Positions 1-8,592 of a stretch of DNA of 64,000 nucleotides are shown here, piece by piece. Numbering within the stretch: the stretch's first letter is position 1; each line of letters opens with the position of its first letter. Source of the DNA: Bin87 sp965262485 (lineage in GTDB: Bacteria; Chloroflexota; Dehalococcoidia; Lucifugimonadales; UBA3495); assembly GCA_965262485.1 (NCBI GenBank), contig OZ253540.1, positions 1,116,001 through 1,180,000 of the forward strand, written 5' to 3'. The notes beneath the pieces are model-generated. The model was not told where the DNA came from, did no database searches, and was given only the letters and a program-made list of their open reading frames with translations. A program made the position numbers and the translations under genes.

Positions 1-65
1 ATCGGCGGCTGGGGTGGAATCCGGCAATCACGTCCGCTTGAGATTGGCAGGGCGGTGCAAAACCG

Positions 66-896
66 TCATTGTGAACGTAGCGTGGCAATCCCGTTGCTGT
101 ACGGTCGTCCTTCGACAGGCTCAGGATGAGCGGCCGGGTCGTCGGGCGAGGCCGGATGATTCAGATTCGCGATGTTCCAGCCTGCGCCCTTGATGGTGAC
201 GCCAGGTAGCACGATGATGCTGTTCGCAGGGATAGTTGAGCCGTTGGAATCATCTAAACCGGGTTGGCCGTCGTCGCCTGAGCGTTCTTGCCGGAGCCAT
301 GCCCGTCGGTGTAGCTCGCCACAACTCGCAGGTACTTGCCCGTGTCGTCCTCGGCCGGCGTGTAGGCGGCCTGGCCTGCGCCCTCGATAGCAGCCCACAC
401 GCTCAGGTCGGCAGAACTCTCCCACGTCCAGATTACGCCGGTTACGCTGCCGTCCGGATTCGGTCACGTTGGCCGTCACCGCGCTGCCCACCTGCGGCGT
501 TTCCGTGTCCAAGTCAGCGGTTCCCGCCTCGTCCACGTTGGTGATGGTGATAGCGACTTCGATAGAGTCGTGAATGGCATCGTCCGCCTCGCCGCCGACA
601 TTCTTGCCGTCGTGAACTGTGACGGTGACGGAGTAGATCGGTGTGGTCTCGTAGTCCAGAGTTGCCCCGGAGGCCACCATAATCTGGCCGGCGTCGTCGA
701 TGGTGAAGTCGTTGCTGCCCATTAGAGCGTAGGTCAGGGTGTCGCCGTCGGTGGCGGTCACCGGGTCGCCCACGCTCTCCCCGGCCGGCGCGTTCTCCGC
801 CACGGAGCGGGCGGCGCTTTCCGCCGGGAACTGCGGCTCGTTGTTGGCCGGCGCCGGGGTGGGTGTTGGGGTGAGCGTTGGCGGAGAGCCGTCCAC
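66..896 (-). pseudogene. Cadherin/Ig-like surface protein, C-terminal part (frameshifted)
   Basis: This is the downstream part of the surface protein whose N-terminus lies at 932-1396. After a Pro/Thr-rich linker the frame encodes a cadherin-like domain (SVAENAPAG, then DYETTPIYSVTVTVHDG, then ITITNVDEAG). At 459-460 one extra A on the coding strand shifts the frame. Removing it continues an Ig-like module that reads DPDGSVTGVIWTWESS and GKYLRVVASYTDGHGS, and that corrected frame stops at 254-256. The uncorrected frame runs to 66 through a dispersed repeat and has no domain character. It probably acts outside the cell in adhesion, which is inference from the domains. It may be a pseudogene, a phase-variable gene or a sequencing error. 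Confidence 0.6.
104..141. repeat. Half copy of the 1.5 kb / 30.2 kb palindromic repeat
   Basis: The stretch around 108-131 carries the right-hand core (TCCTTCGACAGGCTCAGGA) of the hairpin elements at 1475-1586 and 30178-30295. The left half and the outer arms are missing. It lies inside the degenerate 3' end of the surface-protein gene. Confidence 0.6.
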
Positions 897-931
897 CTTG
901 TGCCCCGCCTGGTCCGGAAGGGCCGGGTGAT

Positions 932-1396
932 TCAGCCTGGCGGCGTTGCCGTCGGTGTCCGAGATGGCGCCCCCCGACCAGTTTGATGTTCCCCCCCGAT
1001 GCTCACACTGTCGTCATCAGCATCGTTGCCCTTGACCTGGTAGGTAAAGATTAGCCTGGCGCCGCCCTGGTCGGAGCGGTCGTATTTGGCCCACCGCTTT
1101 CGATCGCCGACGGCGAGGCGCAGCCGGGGGCCGCCAGTGTCCTGGTTGACGGTAACGGCCACCGGCCCGCTGAAGGTCAAAGCAACGGCGATCGTTTCTT
1201 GGGGGCCATAGACATCGCCGCTGGCGGGGCTGATGATGATAGTGGGGCCGGCGGTGATTTCAGGACGGGCGGCGTCTTCCTGGGCCTGGGTCGGGTCAGC
1301 GGGCAGCGTCCACGGCAGGGCGGCGGCCAGGGCCAGCGCGACGACGCATAATACGACGGCCCGGCACGTTTTTCGGACTTTGTCGAACGCTGACAT
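932..1396 (-). CDS. Surface protein N-terminal part: signal peptide and SwmB/Ig-like repeat
   Basis: The protein begins with a basic stretch and a hydrophobic core (VVLCVVALALAAALPW), with a plausible cleavage site near TQAQ, so it should be exported. Residues from about 45 (ITAGPTIIISPASGD) resemble the bacterial SwmB/Ig-like repeats found in large adhesins. The frame ends early after GNDADDDSVSIGG. Shortening two G homopolymers (C7 and C6 on the + strand, about 991-997 and 970-975) by one base each restores NIKLVGGAISDTDGN, typical of this domain end, and joins the frame to the cadherin-like part downstream. The intact protein therefore needs at least three corrections. Confidence 0.6.
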   Translation of the reverse strand: MSAFDKVRKTCRAVVLCVVALALAAALPWTLPADPTQAQEDAARPEITAGPTIIISPASGDVYGPQETIAVALTFSGPVAVTVNQDTGGPRLRLAVGDRKRWAKYDRSDQGGARLIFTYQVKGNDADDDSVSIGGEHQTGRGAPSRTPTATPPG

Positions 1397-1474
1397 TTTG
1401 GCTGCCCCTAACAGTCAAAGATACGACTCGGATTCGATCACGGGAAAGGCTGGCAGGGGCGTAGCAACGGGGGT

Positions 1475-1586
1475 GATTGCAAAGTCCCTGGACACCCGCT
1501 GATGGTGAGCTTGTCGAACCATCGGCGACCGTCCTTCGACAGGCTCAGGACGAGCGGGTAGGGTCAACTCCCGTAACTTTGCAATC
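1475..1586. repeat. Palindromic hairpin element (MITE/REP-like), copy A
   Basis: An 11-bp perfect inverted repeat (GATTGCAAAGT at 1475-1485 and ACTTTGCAATC at 1576-1586) encloses a core containing GTGAGCTTGTCGAACCAT and GTCCTTCGACAGGCTCAGGA. The same core lies at 30.2 kb between different arms. A 21-bp near-identical direct repeat (GGCGTAGCnnCGGGGGTGATT) flanks it at about 1459-1479 and 1592-1612. The 1397-1719 gap holds only this element and the ribosome-binding site of the next gene. Confidence 0.65.
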
Positions 1587-1719
1587 ATCCTGGCGTAGCG
1601 GCGGGGGTGATTTCCGGGCCATTCGATTAGGTTGGAGAAGGGATGACGTGGGCGGGGCAGGATTGCGCCTATGATAAACTTGCGTCATCCCGAACTATTA
1701 CAGTCCCGGAGGTAGCCAA

Positions 1720-4332
1720 ATGCCATCCACCGATCCGTTTACCCTGCCACAGAATGTACGTCCGCTGCACTACGACTTGGAATTGACGCCGAACTTTGAC
1801 GATTTCTCGTTCGCTGGTGAAGTCGATATCACCCTGCAAATGGACTCCGGCATTTCGGAGATCCTTCTGAATTCGGACGAGATCGATATTCACGCCGCTA
1901 CGCTGACCTGGACGGACGCAGCAGGCGAGCACGAGCGATCATCGACTGACATTTCCTACGAAACCGAAGCGGAACGCGCCACGATCAGTTTCGGCGGTGG
2001 GCCGGGCGATGGACTCACCGGGAACCAGCATCTGAAGCTGACCTACACCGGCGAGCTTAACGACAAACTGCGAGGGTTTTACCGCAGTCAGTATACAAAC
2101 CCGGAGGGCGAGACGGCCTATCTGGCGACCACGCAATTTGAGGCAACGGACGCCAGGCGAGCGCTGCCATGCTGGGACGAACCGGCGGTGAAATCCACCT
2201 TCCAGGTAACGCTCAACATTCCGGAGGACATGCAGGCGGTGTCCAACACGCCGATAGTGGAGGAAAAGGCAGGAAACGCGGCGGGAACCAAGACGCTGGT
2301 ATTTGACGAGACGCCGGTAATGTCCACCTACCTGCTGGCGTTTGTGATCGGAGACCTGGCACATATCGAGAAGGAAGCCGCCGATGGCACGGTGGTAGGC
2401 GTCTGGACGACGCGAGGCAAAGAAGCGCAGGGAGAGTTTGCGCTGGACACGTCGGTGAAACTGCTTTCCTTTTTCAACGACTATTTCGGCATCCGCTATC
2501 CACTGCCCAAGCTGGACCACCTGGCGATACCGGACTTCGCCGCCGGCGCGATGGAAAACTGGGGATGCGTGACGTACCGGGAAACGGCGCTGCTGGTGGA
2601 CGCTGAAAATTCGTCGGCCGGAACACGGCAGCGGGTCGCCGAGGTGGTGGCGCACGAGATGGCGCACATGTGGTTTGGCGACCTGGTTACGATGCAGTGG
2701 TGGGATGACCTTTGGCTCAACGAGAGTTTCGCTACCTGGGTCGGAACGAAAGCCGTGGACTGGTTGTTCCCGGAATGGTCGATGTGGACGCAATTCGTCA
2801 ACATGGACACCAACCGGGCATTCAGCCTGGACGGGCTGAAGAATTCGCACCCGATTGAGCAGGAAGTAGCGAATCCGGCTGAAGTGAGCCAACTGTTTGA
2901 CGCGATTAGTTACAGCAAGGGCGGCTCGGTGCTGCGGATGCTGGAACACTTCCTGTCTGCAACCACTTTCCGCGTGGGATTGAACATCTACCTGAACCGC
3001 CACTCGTATCAGAATGCCCGCACCGTGGACCTGTGGACGGCATTGGAAGAGGCATCGGGTCAGCCGGTTACCTCGATGATGGGCAGTTGGACGGGACAGA
3101 TGGGATATCCGGTTCTGGACGTGGCGGCCACTCCGGTAGAAGGAGGACTCACCCTTGCGGTCAAGCAGGAACGGTTTGTGTTTGATTCGGTGCTCGGCGA
3201 CGATGCGACGGACGATGAGGAACAGGTGTGGCCGGTGCCGCTGACGGTTACTGCCGCCGGAGCGGGTGTAACGGCGATATTGGTCAGCGCGGCCACCGAT
3301 ACCGTCCACGTCGCCACACCGCCGCAACCCGACTGGTTCAAGGTAAACCCGGACCAGACCGGATTTTACCGGGTGAACTACACGGACGCCGACTGGGACC
3401 GGCTGCCGCCGGCGATATCGAGCGGCGCCCTGCCGGCAACAGACCGCCTGGGAATCCAGAATGATGCGTTCGCTCTGTCGAAAGCCGGTTTGCTGCCGGT
3501 TACCCGGTTTTTGTCCCTAGCAGAGGCTTATCAGAACGAAACGGACGCATCGGTTTGGAGCGACCTGGCGACCAACCTGCGGGATATAGAAGGTTTGATT
3601 GGCGAAGAACCCTGTCTGGAAGCGTACCGCGCGTTCGGGCGACGGTTATTCGGTCCCGCCGCCCAGCGGTCGGGTTGGGAACCCAGGCTTGGAGAAGGCC
3701 ATCTGGACTCGCTGCTGCGCTCCACGGTTTTGAGCCAGGCGGGAGTGTATGGAGACGCCGACGTGATCGCCCGAGCGCAGGAACAATTTGTGGCGTATCA
3801 GGCGGATCCCGGCAACGTGCGGCCCGACCTGCGCGGCGTAGTATTCAGCCTGGTGGCGCAGGAAGGAGACCGGGCGGTTTACGACCGCATCTGGGACCTG
3901 GAGCGCGGCGCCGAATTGCACGAAGAAAAAATCCGGTTACTGATGTCGCTGGCGAGGTTCCAGCAGGAAGACCTGCTGCGGGAAACGCTGGACCGTGCGC
4001 TGACCGATGACGTCCGTTTGCAGGATACGATTTTTGTGGTGTCTGCGGTGGCGGCCAACCACAAGGGCCGGAACCTGGCCTGGGAGTTCCTGAAGGAGCA
4101 GTGGGACGAATTTGACCGCCGTTACGGCGGCGGCGGATTCGGGTTGATGCGGCTGGTGGCAATCACCAACGCATTCAGCAGTGAAGAGAAGCGTCGGGAC
4201 GTGGCCGAGTTCTTCGAGGCGCACCCGACGCCCGCCGCGGAACGGACCATCCGCCAGGCCCTGGAACGGATACAGTTGAACACGGCCTGGCTCAACCGGA
4301 ACCGCGAGGTGCTGGCCACGCATTTCGCATAA
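1720..4332 (+). CDS. M1 family zinc aminopeptidase (aminopeptidase N-like)
   Basis: This metallopeptidase removes N-terminal residues from peptides and is probably cytoplasmic, as no signal peptide is visible. At 870 residues it has normal family length. The exopeptidase motif GAMENWG is at residues 276-282. The zinc site HEMAH is at 312-316 with the third ligand Glu335 in LNESFA, giving the exact HExxH-x18-E spacing. The C-terminal half is the helical ERAP1-like domain. The start is supported by GGAGGT six bases upstream. It stands alone, followed by about 220 bases before metH. The substrate range cannot be judged from sequence. Confidence 0.93.
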   Translation: MPSTDPFTLPQNVRPLHYDLELTPNFDDFSFAGEVDITLQMDSGISEILLNSDEIDIHAATLTWTDAAGEHERSSTDISYETEAERATISFGGGPGDGLTGNQHLKLTYTGELNDKLRGFYRSQYTNPEGETAYLATTQFEATDARRALPCWDEPAVKSTFQVTLNIPEDMQAVSNTPIVEEKAGNAAGTKTLVFDETPVMSTYLLAFVIGDLAHIEKEAADGTVVGVWTTRGKEAQGEFALDTSVKLLSFFNDYFGIRYPLPKLDHLAIPDFAAGAMENWGCVTYRETALLVDAENSSAGTRQRVAEVVAHEMAHMWFGDLVTMQWWDDLWLNESFATWVGTKAVDWLFPEWSMWTQFVNMDTNRAFSLDGLKNSHPIEQEVANPAEVSQLFDAISYSKGGSVLRMLEHFLSATTFRVGLNIYLNRHSYQNARTVDLWTALEEASGQPVTSMMGSWTGQMGYPVLDVAATPVEGGLTLAVKQERFVFDSVLGDDATDDEEQVWPVPLTVTAAGAGVTAILVSAATDTVHVATPPQPDWFKVNPDQTGFYRVNYTDADWDRLPPAISSGALPATDRLGIQNDAFALSKAGLLPVTRFLSLAEAYQNETDASVWSDLATNLRDIEGLIGEEPCLEAYRAFGRRLFGPAAQRSGWEPRLGEGHLDSLLRSTVLSQAGVYGDADVIARAQEQFVAYQADPGNVRPDLRGVVFSLVAQEGDRAVYDRIWDLERGAELHEEKIRLLMSLARFQQEDLLRETLDRALTDDVRLQDTIFVVSAVAANHKGRNLAWEFLKEQWDEFDRRYGGGGFGLMRLVAITNAFSSEEKRRDVAEFFEAHPTPAAERTIRQALERIQLNTAWLNRNREVLATHFA

Positions 4333-4396
4333 GATGGCCAGCCGGCAAGGGCGTTGCCACCGGGTCGGATGGTATGCTCCGGGATTTCCGCCCTGC

Positions 4397-4463
4397 TGTC
4401 TCTTTTTCTATTGAAAGGTGGGGCAACCGGCGCGTACCGGTGTCGATTCCGGGGTTCCAGACA
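4397..4463 (+). promoter_or_regulatory. Structured metH leader, possible SAM-type riboswitch
   Basis: The leader contains GGCAACC, a hairpin ACCGG-CGCGTA-CCGGT (4426-4441) and then GGTGTCGATTCC. This resembles the P3 core of SAM-I family riboswitches (GGCAACC, loop, GGTGCYAAWTCC). TGTCT (4397-4401) and AGACA (4459-4463) could close an outer stem. The expected P2 and kink-turn half is not evident, so this is tentative. A downstream AGCCAGG also recalls the cobalamin-box, but the rest of that fold was not seen. Confidence 0.28.
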
Positions 4464-4550
4464 CAGCCCGCGCCGGGAGCCAGGTTTGACATCATTAGGT
4501 ATAGCGGGTAGCCTTGCCTTGACATACGACCATAAAAAGCACTGTGAAAT

Positions 4551-7166
4551 ATGGATTTATCCCAGCGAATTGATGCACTGAAATCGTCCCTGGCGCGCCG
4601 AATTCTGATAATGGATGGCGCCATGGGCACCCAGATTCAGGCACGCGATCTCGGTCCGGATGATTTCGGAGGGGCTGATTACGAGGGCTGCAACGAGTAC
4701 CTGAACATCACCAGGCCCGACGTGATAGCGGACATCCACCGCGGGTATCTGGATGCCGGCGCGGACATTATCGAGACCAACACCTTCGGCGCTACCAGCG
4801 TCGTGCTGGCGGAATATGACTTGGCGGAACACGCGCGCCGCATCAACCGGGAAGCCGCACAGATCGCGCGTTCCGTGGCTGAAGAATTCGGGCCCACGGA
4901 GCCTCAACAGCCGCGATTCGTGGCGGGAGCCATGGGGCCGACGACGCGTACGATTTCGGTAACCGGCGGGATAACCTTCGATGAACTGGCTGCCGACTAC
5001 CACCAACAGGCGGCAGGATTAATCGAGGGCGGCGCCGACTTCCTCCTTCTGGAAACCAGCCAGGACACCACTAACGTTAAGGCCGGACTGGAAGGCATCG
5101 ACCGGGCAATCGCGGAGTTGGGCCTAGAGTTGCCCGTGGCCGTGCAAGGCACGATAGAGCCGATGGGCACATTGCTGGCGGGGCAGGACGCGGAGGCGTT
5201 TTATACCTCGTTGGCGCATCGCGATCTGCTGTGGGTGGGGTTCAATTGCGCCACCGGGCCGGAGTTTATGACCGACCACGTGCGGACGTTGTCAGGTTTA
5301 GCTCGTGGGAACGTGGCGTGCGTGCCGAACGCTGGCCTGCCCGACGAAGACGGGAACTACAACGAGACTCCGGAGATGGTTGCAGCCACGCTGATGCGGT
5401 TCGCGGACAATGGCTGGCTGAACGTGGCGGGCGGTTGCTGTGGCACCGGTCCCGAACATATACGGCAAATTGCGGAAGGGATGCGCGGCAAACCACCCAG
5501 GATTGGAAACCCGCAAATCGAGACGAGGGTGTCGGGTATAGAAGCGGTGGTGGTGAACGAAGACACCCGTCCGATGATCGTTGGGGAGCGGACGAACGTG
5601 CTGGGGAGCCGACGGTTCAAACGGCTTATCAGCGGCGACCGGTTTGAAGAGGCGGCGGAAGTCGGCCGTCGACAGATCCGCAACGGCGCTCACGTGCTGG
5701 ACGTTTGCCTGCAGGACCCGGATCGGGACGAAACCGAGGACGTGATCAGGTTTCTGGACCAGCTGAATCGGCGGGTCAAGGCTCCGATCATGGTCGATTC
5801 CACTGATGCGGCGGTGATTGAAGAATCGTTGAAGAGATTGCAGGGAAAATCGATCATCAATTCCATCAACCTGGAAGACGGGGAAGAGCGGTTCCAGAGT
5901 GTGGTGCCGCTGGCGCGTCGTTACGGGGCGGCGCTGGTGGTTGGGTGCATCGACGACGACCCCAATCAGGCACAGGCCGTCACGAGGGAACGCAAACTGG
6001 AGATTGCCCAGCGTTCACATCGCTTGCTGACCGAAAAATACGGTGTGCCCGCAGAGGACATCATCTTTGATCCTCTGGTATTTCCGGCGGGAACGGGTGA
6101 TGTTAACTACGTGGGTTCCGCTGCCGAAACCATTGAAGGCCTGAAGCTGATCAAGGAAGCGTTGCCGGCCACCAAAACAATTCTGGGCATTTCCAACGTG
6201 TCGTTTGGGCTGCCGTCCGCCGGCCGCGAGGTGTTCAACTCGGTTTTCCTGTACCACTGCACGCAAGCCGGGCTGGACATGGCGATCGTGAACTCGGAGT
6301 TATTGCAGCGTTATGCCACGATACCCGAAGCAGAGCGCCGGCTGTCTGAGGACCTGATATGGAATCGGGGCGACGATCCGGTGGCGGCGTTTGCGGCGCA
6401 TTTCCGCGACCGCGCTCCGCGATCAACGGTGGAAGAGCGATCGGCGTTGCCGCTGGACGAGCGTTTGTCTAAATGTATCATTGAGGGTAGCAAGGAAGGC
6501 TTGGCGGATGACCTTGACCTGGCGATGCAGGAACGTGAGCCTTTGGACATCATCAACGGGCCATTAATGGCGGGGATGGATGAGGTTGGGAGACAGTTCA
6601 ACGCCAACCAGTTGATAGTTGCGGAAGTTCTGCAAAGTGCCGAGGCAATGAAATTCGCGGTTTCGCATCTGGAACCCCACATGGAACGCGCTGATTCCGC
6701 CTCCCGCGGGAGGGTGTTGCTGGCAACGGTGAAGGGAGATGTGCATGACATCGGGAAAAACCTGGTGGAGATTATCCTGTCCAACAACGGTTATCGCGTG
6801 GTGAACCTGGGCATCAAGGTGGCGCCGCAAGAGTTGATAGCCGGTTGCCGGGAGCACAATCCGGATATAATTGGTTTGTCGGGTTTGCTGGTGAAGTCGG
6901 CGCAGATGATGGTTGAAACGGCGCAGGATTTTCGCGCGGCCAACATTCGCGCGCCGATGCTGGTGGGCGGCGCCGCATTGTCAAACCGGTTCACGCGACT
7001 GCGGATCGCGCCGGAGTATGATGGACTGGTGGCCTACGCTCAGGACGCGATGACCGGGCTGGCGCTGGCCAACGTGATACAGGATGCTGATGAACGCGAA
7101 CGTCTGGCGGCCAGGCTGGCCATCGAAACGGACGAATTGCAGGCGGCGACGGCCGCCCGGAGCTAA
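4551..7166 (+). CDS. metH: Cobalamin-dependent methionine synthase, catalytic part lacking the reactivation domain
   Basis: It transfers a methyl group from methyltetrahydrofolate through cobalamin to homocysteine. Domains in order: homocysteine-binding Zn domain (zinc ligands Cys233 in GFNCATG and Cys296/Cys297 in GGCCGTG), pterin-binding domain (from about 330, IVGERTNVLGS), helical cap, and the B12 domain with DVHDIG, whose His732 should be the lower cobalt ligand. At 871 residues it ends after the B12 domain, whereas E. coli MetH has about 1,227 and continues into an AdoMet-dependent activation domain. That domain is encoded as a separate protein six bases downstream, so the two products probably work together. 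Confidence 0.93.
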   Translation: MDLSQRIDALKSSLARRILIMDGAMGTQIQARDLGPDDFGGADYEGCNEYLNITRPDVIADIHRGYLDAGADIIETNTFGATSVVLAEYDLAEHARRINREAAQIARSVAEEFGPTEPQQPRFVAGAMGPTTRTISVTGGITFDELAADYHQQAAGLIEGGADFLLLETSQDTTNVKAGLEGIDRAIAELGLELPVAVQGTIEPMGTLLAGQDAEAFYTSLAHRDLLWVGFNCATGPEFMTDHVRTLSGLARGNVACVPNAGLPDEDGNYNETPEMVAATLMRFADNGWLNVAGGCCGTGPEHIRQIAEGMRGKPPRIGNPQIETRVSGIEAVVVNEDTRPMIVGERTNVLGSRRFKRLISGDRFEEAAEVGRRQIRNGAHVLDVCLQDPDRDETEDVIRFLDQLNRRVKAPIMVDSTDAAVIEESLKRLQGKSIINSINLEDGEERFQSVVPLARRYGAALVVGCIDDDPNQAQAVTRERKLEIAQRSHRLLTEKYGVPAEDIIFDPLVFPAGTGDVNYVGSAAETIEGLKLIKEALPATKTILGISNVSFGLPSAGREVFNSVFLYHCTQAGLDMAIVNSELLQRYATIPEAERRLSEDLIWNRGDDPVAAFAAHFRDRAPRSTVEERSALPLDERLSKCIIEGSKEGLADDLDLAMQEREPLDIINGPLMAGMDEVGRQFNANQLIVAEVLQSAEAMKFAVSHLEPHMERADSASRGRVLLATVKGDVHDIGKNLVEIILSNNGYRVVNLGIKVAPQELIAGCREHNPDIIGLSGLLVKSAQMMVETAQDFRAANIRAPMLVGGAALSNRFTRLRIAPEYDGLVAYAQDAMTGLALANVIQDADERERLAARLAIETDELQAATAARS

Positions 7167-7172
7167 GGCGCT

Positions 7173-8087
7173 ATGACCTCAACTGCCAGGCCGGCCGTGG
7201 TTCCTGTGGACAATCCGCCCAAACCGCCGGATCTCCTTCTGCATGTCCTGAATGACTACGATCTGGACGGAATATTCAGGTATATTAACCCGCAGATGTT
7301 GTATGTCCGGCACCTGGGTTATCGGGGTCGTTTCGCAGAAGCGCTGGCGCAAGAAGAACCCAAGGCCCTGGAACTTCGGCAGCAGGTGCAGCGGATAGAA
7401 GATATTGTGCTCGCCCGAAAAGATATCGGAGCCAGCGCGGTGTTCAAGTTCTTTCCGTGTTACGCGGACGGTCAGGAGCTGGTGATCACCCAGTCCGACG
7501 GGTCAACCGAAGTGGAACGGTTCTATTTTGGGCGACAAAGCGACCGGGATGGCCTGTGTCTGACCGACTACGTGCGCCCGGCAGGGGACGGGCCGATTGA
7601 CTACGTTGCCATGTTTGCGACCACGGTGGGGCCGGGCGTTCGCGCGTTGGCGGAACGCTGGAAGGAATCGGGCAGATACCTGGATTCACACACCCTGCAG
7701 GCGTTGGCGATTGAATCGGCAGAAGGGTTCGCCGAGTTGCTGCACCAGCGGATCCGCACGATGTGGGGCATTGGCGAGACGTCGGTTGGAAAGGCGGCCA
7801 ACGGCAACGAGATGCTGGATCTTTTCCGGACCAGATATCACGGCAAACGGTATTCCTTCGGATACCCGGCCTGTCCGCGACTGGAGGATCAGGAAAAGTT
7901 GTTCAACCTGCTGGACGTGTCCGCCAACATATCGGTGGAGCTTACCGATGGGTATATGATGGACCCGGAGGGATCGGTATCGGCGGTGGTGTTCCACCAT
8001 CCGGAGGCCAAGTATTTCAACCTGGATGAAGAGGATATAGAACGGTTGGAAGCAGAGGTTCTGGAACTAGGCCGTGTTGACATTTGA
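7173..8087 (+). CDS. Stand-alone methionine synthase activation-domain protein
   Basis: The 304-residue protein matches the C-terminal reactivation domain of MetH, which binds AdoMet and re-methylates oxidised cob(II)alamin. Landmarks are the N-terminal INPQMLYVRHLGYRGR (the counterpart of the aromatic hinge region), FFPCYADGQ, GLCLTDYVRP, an ESAEGFAELLHQRIR helix and the AdoMet-loop signature RYSFGYPACP. The C-terminus LTDGYMMDPEGSVSAVVFHH also matches the domain. The first 25 residues are an extra Pro-rich tail. Its position directly behind metH indicates a split two-subunit enzyme. It would need an electron donor such as flavodoxin or ferredoxin, not present here. Confidence 0.88.
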   Translation: MTSTARPAVVPVDNPPKPPDLLLHVLNDYDLDGIFRYINPQMLYVRHLGYRGRFAEALAQEEPKALELRQQVQRIEDIVLARKDIGASAVFKFFPCYADGQELVITQSDGSTEVERFYFGRQSDRDGLCLTDYVRPAGDGPIDYVAMFATTVGPGVRALAERWKESGRYLDSHTLQALAIESAEGFAELLHQRIRTMWGIGETSVGKAANGNEMLDLFRTRYHGKRYSFGYPACPRLEDQEKLFNLLDVSANISVELTDGYMMDPEGSVSAVVFHHPEAKYFNLDEEDIERLEAEVLELGRVDI

Positions 8088-8093
8088 GATATA

Positions 8094-8241
8094 AGGCGAT
8101 TTCGCTAACCCCAGCTCGTCATTCCCGCGAACCTCGTCATTCCCGCGAAAGCGGGAATCCAGAGTACCCTGAATGTGAACGATGTCTGCTTTTCAAAGCG
8201 CCTGGATTCCGGCTTTCGCCGGAATGACGTGAAATGTCAAC
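8094..8241. repeat. Dispersed palindromic repeat, copy 1
   Basis: This roughly 148-bp sequence is nearly identical to 49234-49363 in inverted orientation. It contains two palindromes (TCATTCCCGCGAAAGCGGGAA and TTCCGGCTTTCGCCGGAA) joined by a non-palindromic segment with GTACCCTGAATGTGAACGATG. This copy has an internal duplication of about 18 bp (CTCGTCATTCCCGCGA) that copy 2 lacks. Both copies lie just behind gene ends. With the next two features it fills the 505-base gap between the MetH activation protein and ppx. Confidence 0.75.
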
Positions 8242-8295
8242 AGAACCTAGAGAGCGGAATCAAGTGATTGCCATTTCAGTGCGAAGAAAACAAAC

Positions 8296-8328
8296 ACCCG
8301 CAGGCGCTGAGTTTGCGGGTATTTTTTG
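8296..8328 (+). terminator. Rho-independent terminator
   Basis: ACCCGCA (8296-8302) pairs with TGCGGGT (8314-8320), followed directly by ATTTTTTG. It lies about 210 bases after the MetH activation protein and would end that transcript before ppx. Confidence 0.6.
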
Positions 8329-8411
8329 ACTCATTAAAATGCCGTCCGGTCGGGCGACTAGATGAGACGCTCAGTTACGAAGCAGGGCTTTCACATATGA
8401 AATTACAGCCA

Positions 8412-8539
8412 CGTCACTCCGGCAAAAGCCGGAGTCCAGAGCTTGTAATCTGCTGGATTTTCGCAGCGAAGCTACCGACATCGTTCACTAGATTCCCGCT
8501 TTCGCGGGAATGACGGTGGTTGCGGGAATGACGGTGGTT
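8412..8539. repeat. CGGGAATGACG palindromic repeat cluster
   Basis: It contains CGTCACTCCGGCAAAAGCCGG near 8412 and TTCCCGCTTTCGCGGGAA near 8492-8510, followed by two copies of GCGGGAATGACGGTGGTT. A related cluster lies at 32338-32460. No coding content was seen. Confidence 0.6.
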
Positions 8540-8592
8540 AATTGTTCCATGTGCGATAGCCCTGAGTTACGATAGCCACATAGAGCCATAGG

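Noticed and set aside
104..141. CRISPR-like repeat (TCCTTCGACAGGCTCAGGA)
   Set aside because: Copies are dispersed over 30 kb, palindromic and without regular spacers, so this is a REP/MITE-type repeat.
1939..3327. Long open frame on the - strand opposite the M1 aminopeptidase
   Set aside because: It is a shadow of the aminopeptidase reading frame; the translation has no domain or family character. The same applies to 22323-23552 (+), 47606-49129 (-) and other long antisense frames opposite real genes.
4440..4490. Cobalamin riboswitch before metH
   Set aside because: AGCCAGG resembles part of a B12 box, but the rest of the fold is missing; the SAM-type resemblance was judged slightly better and even that is weak.
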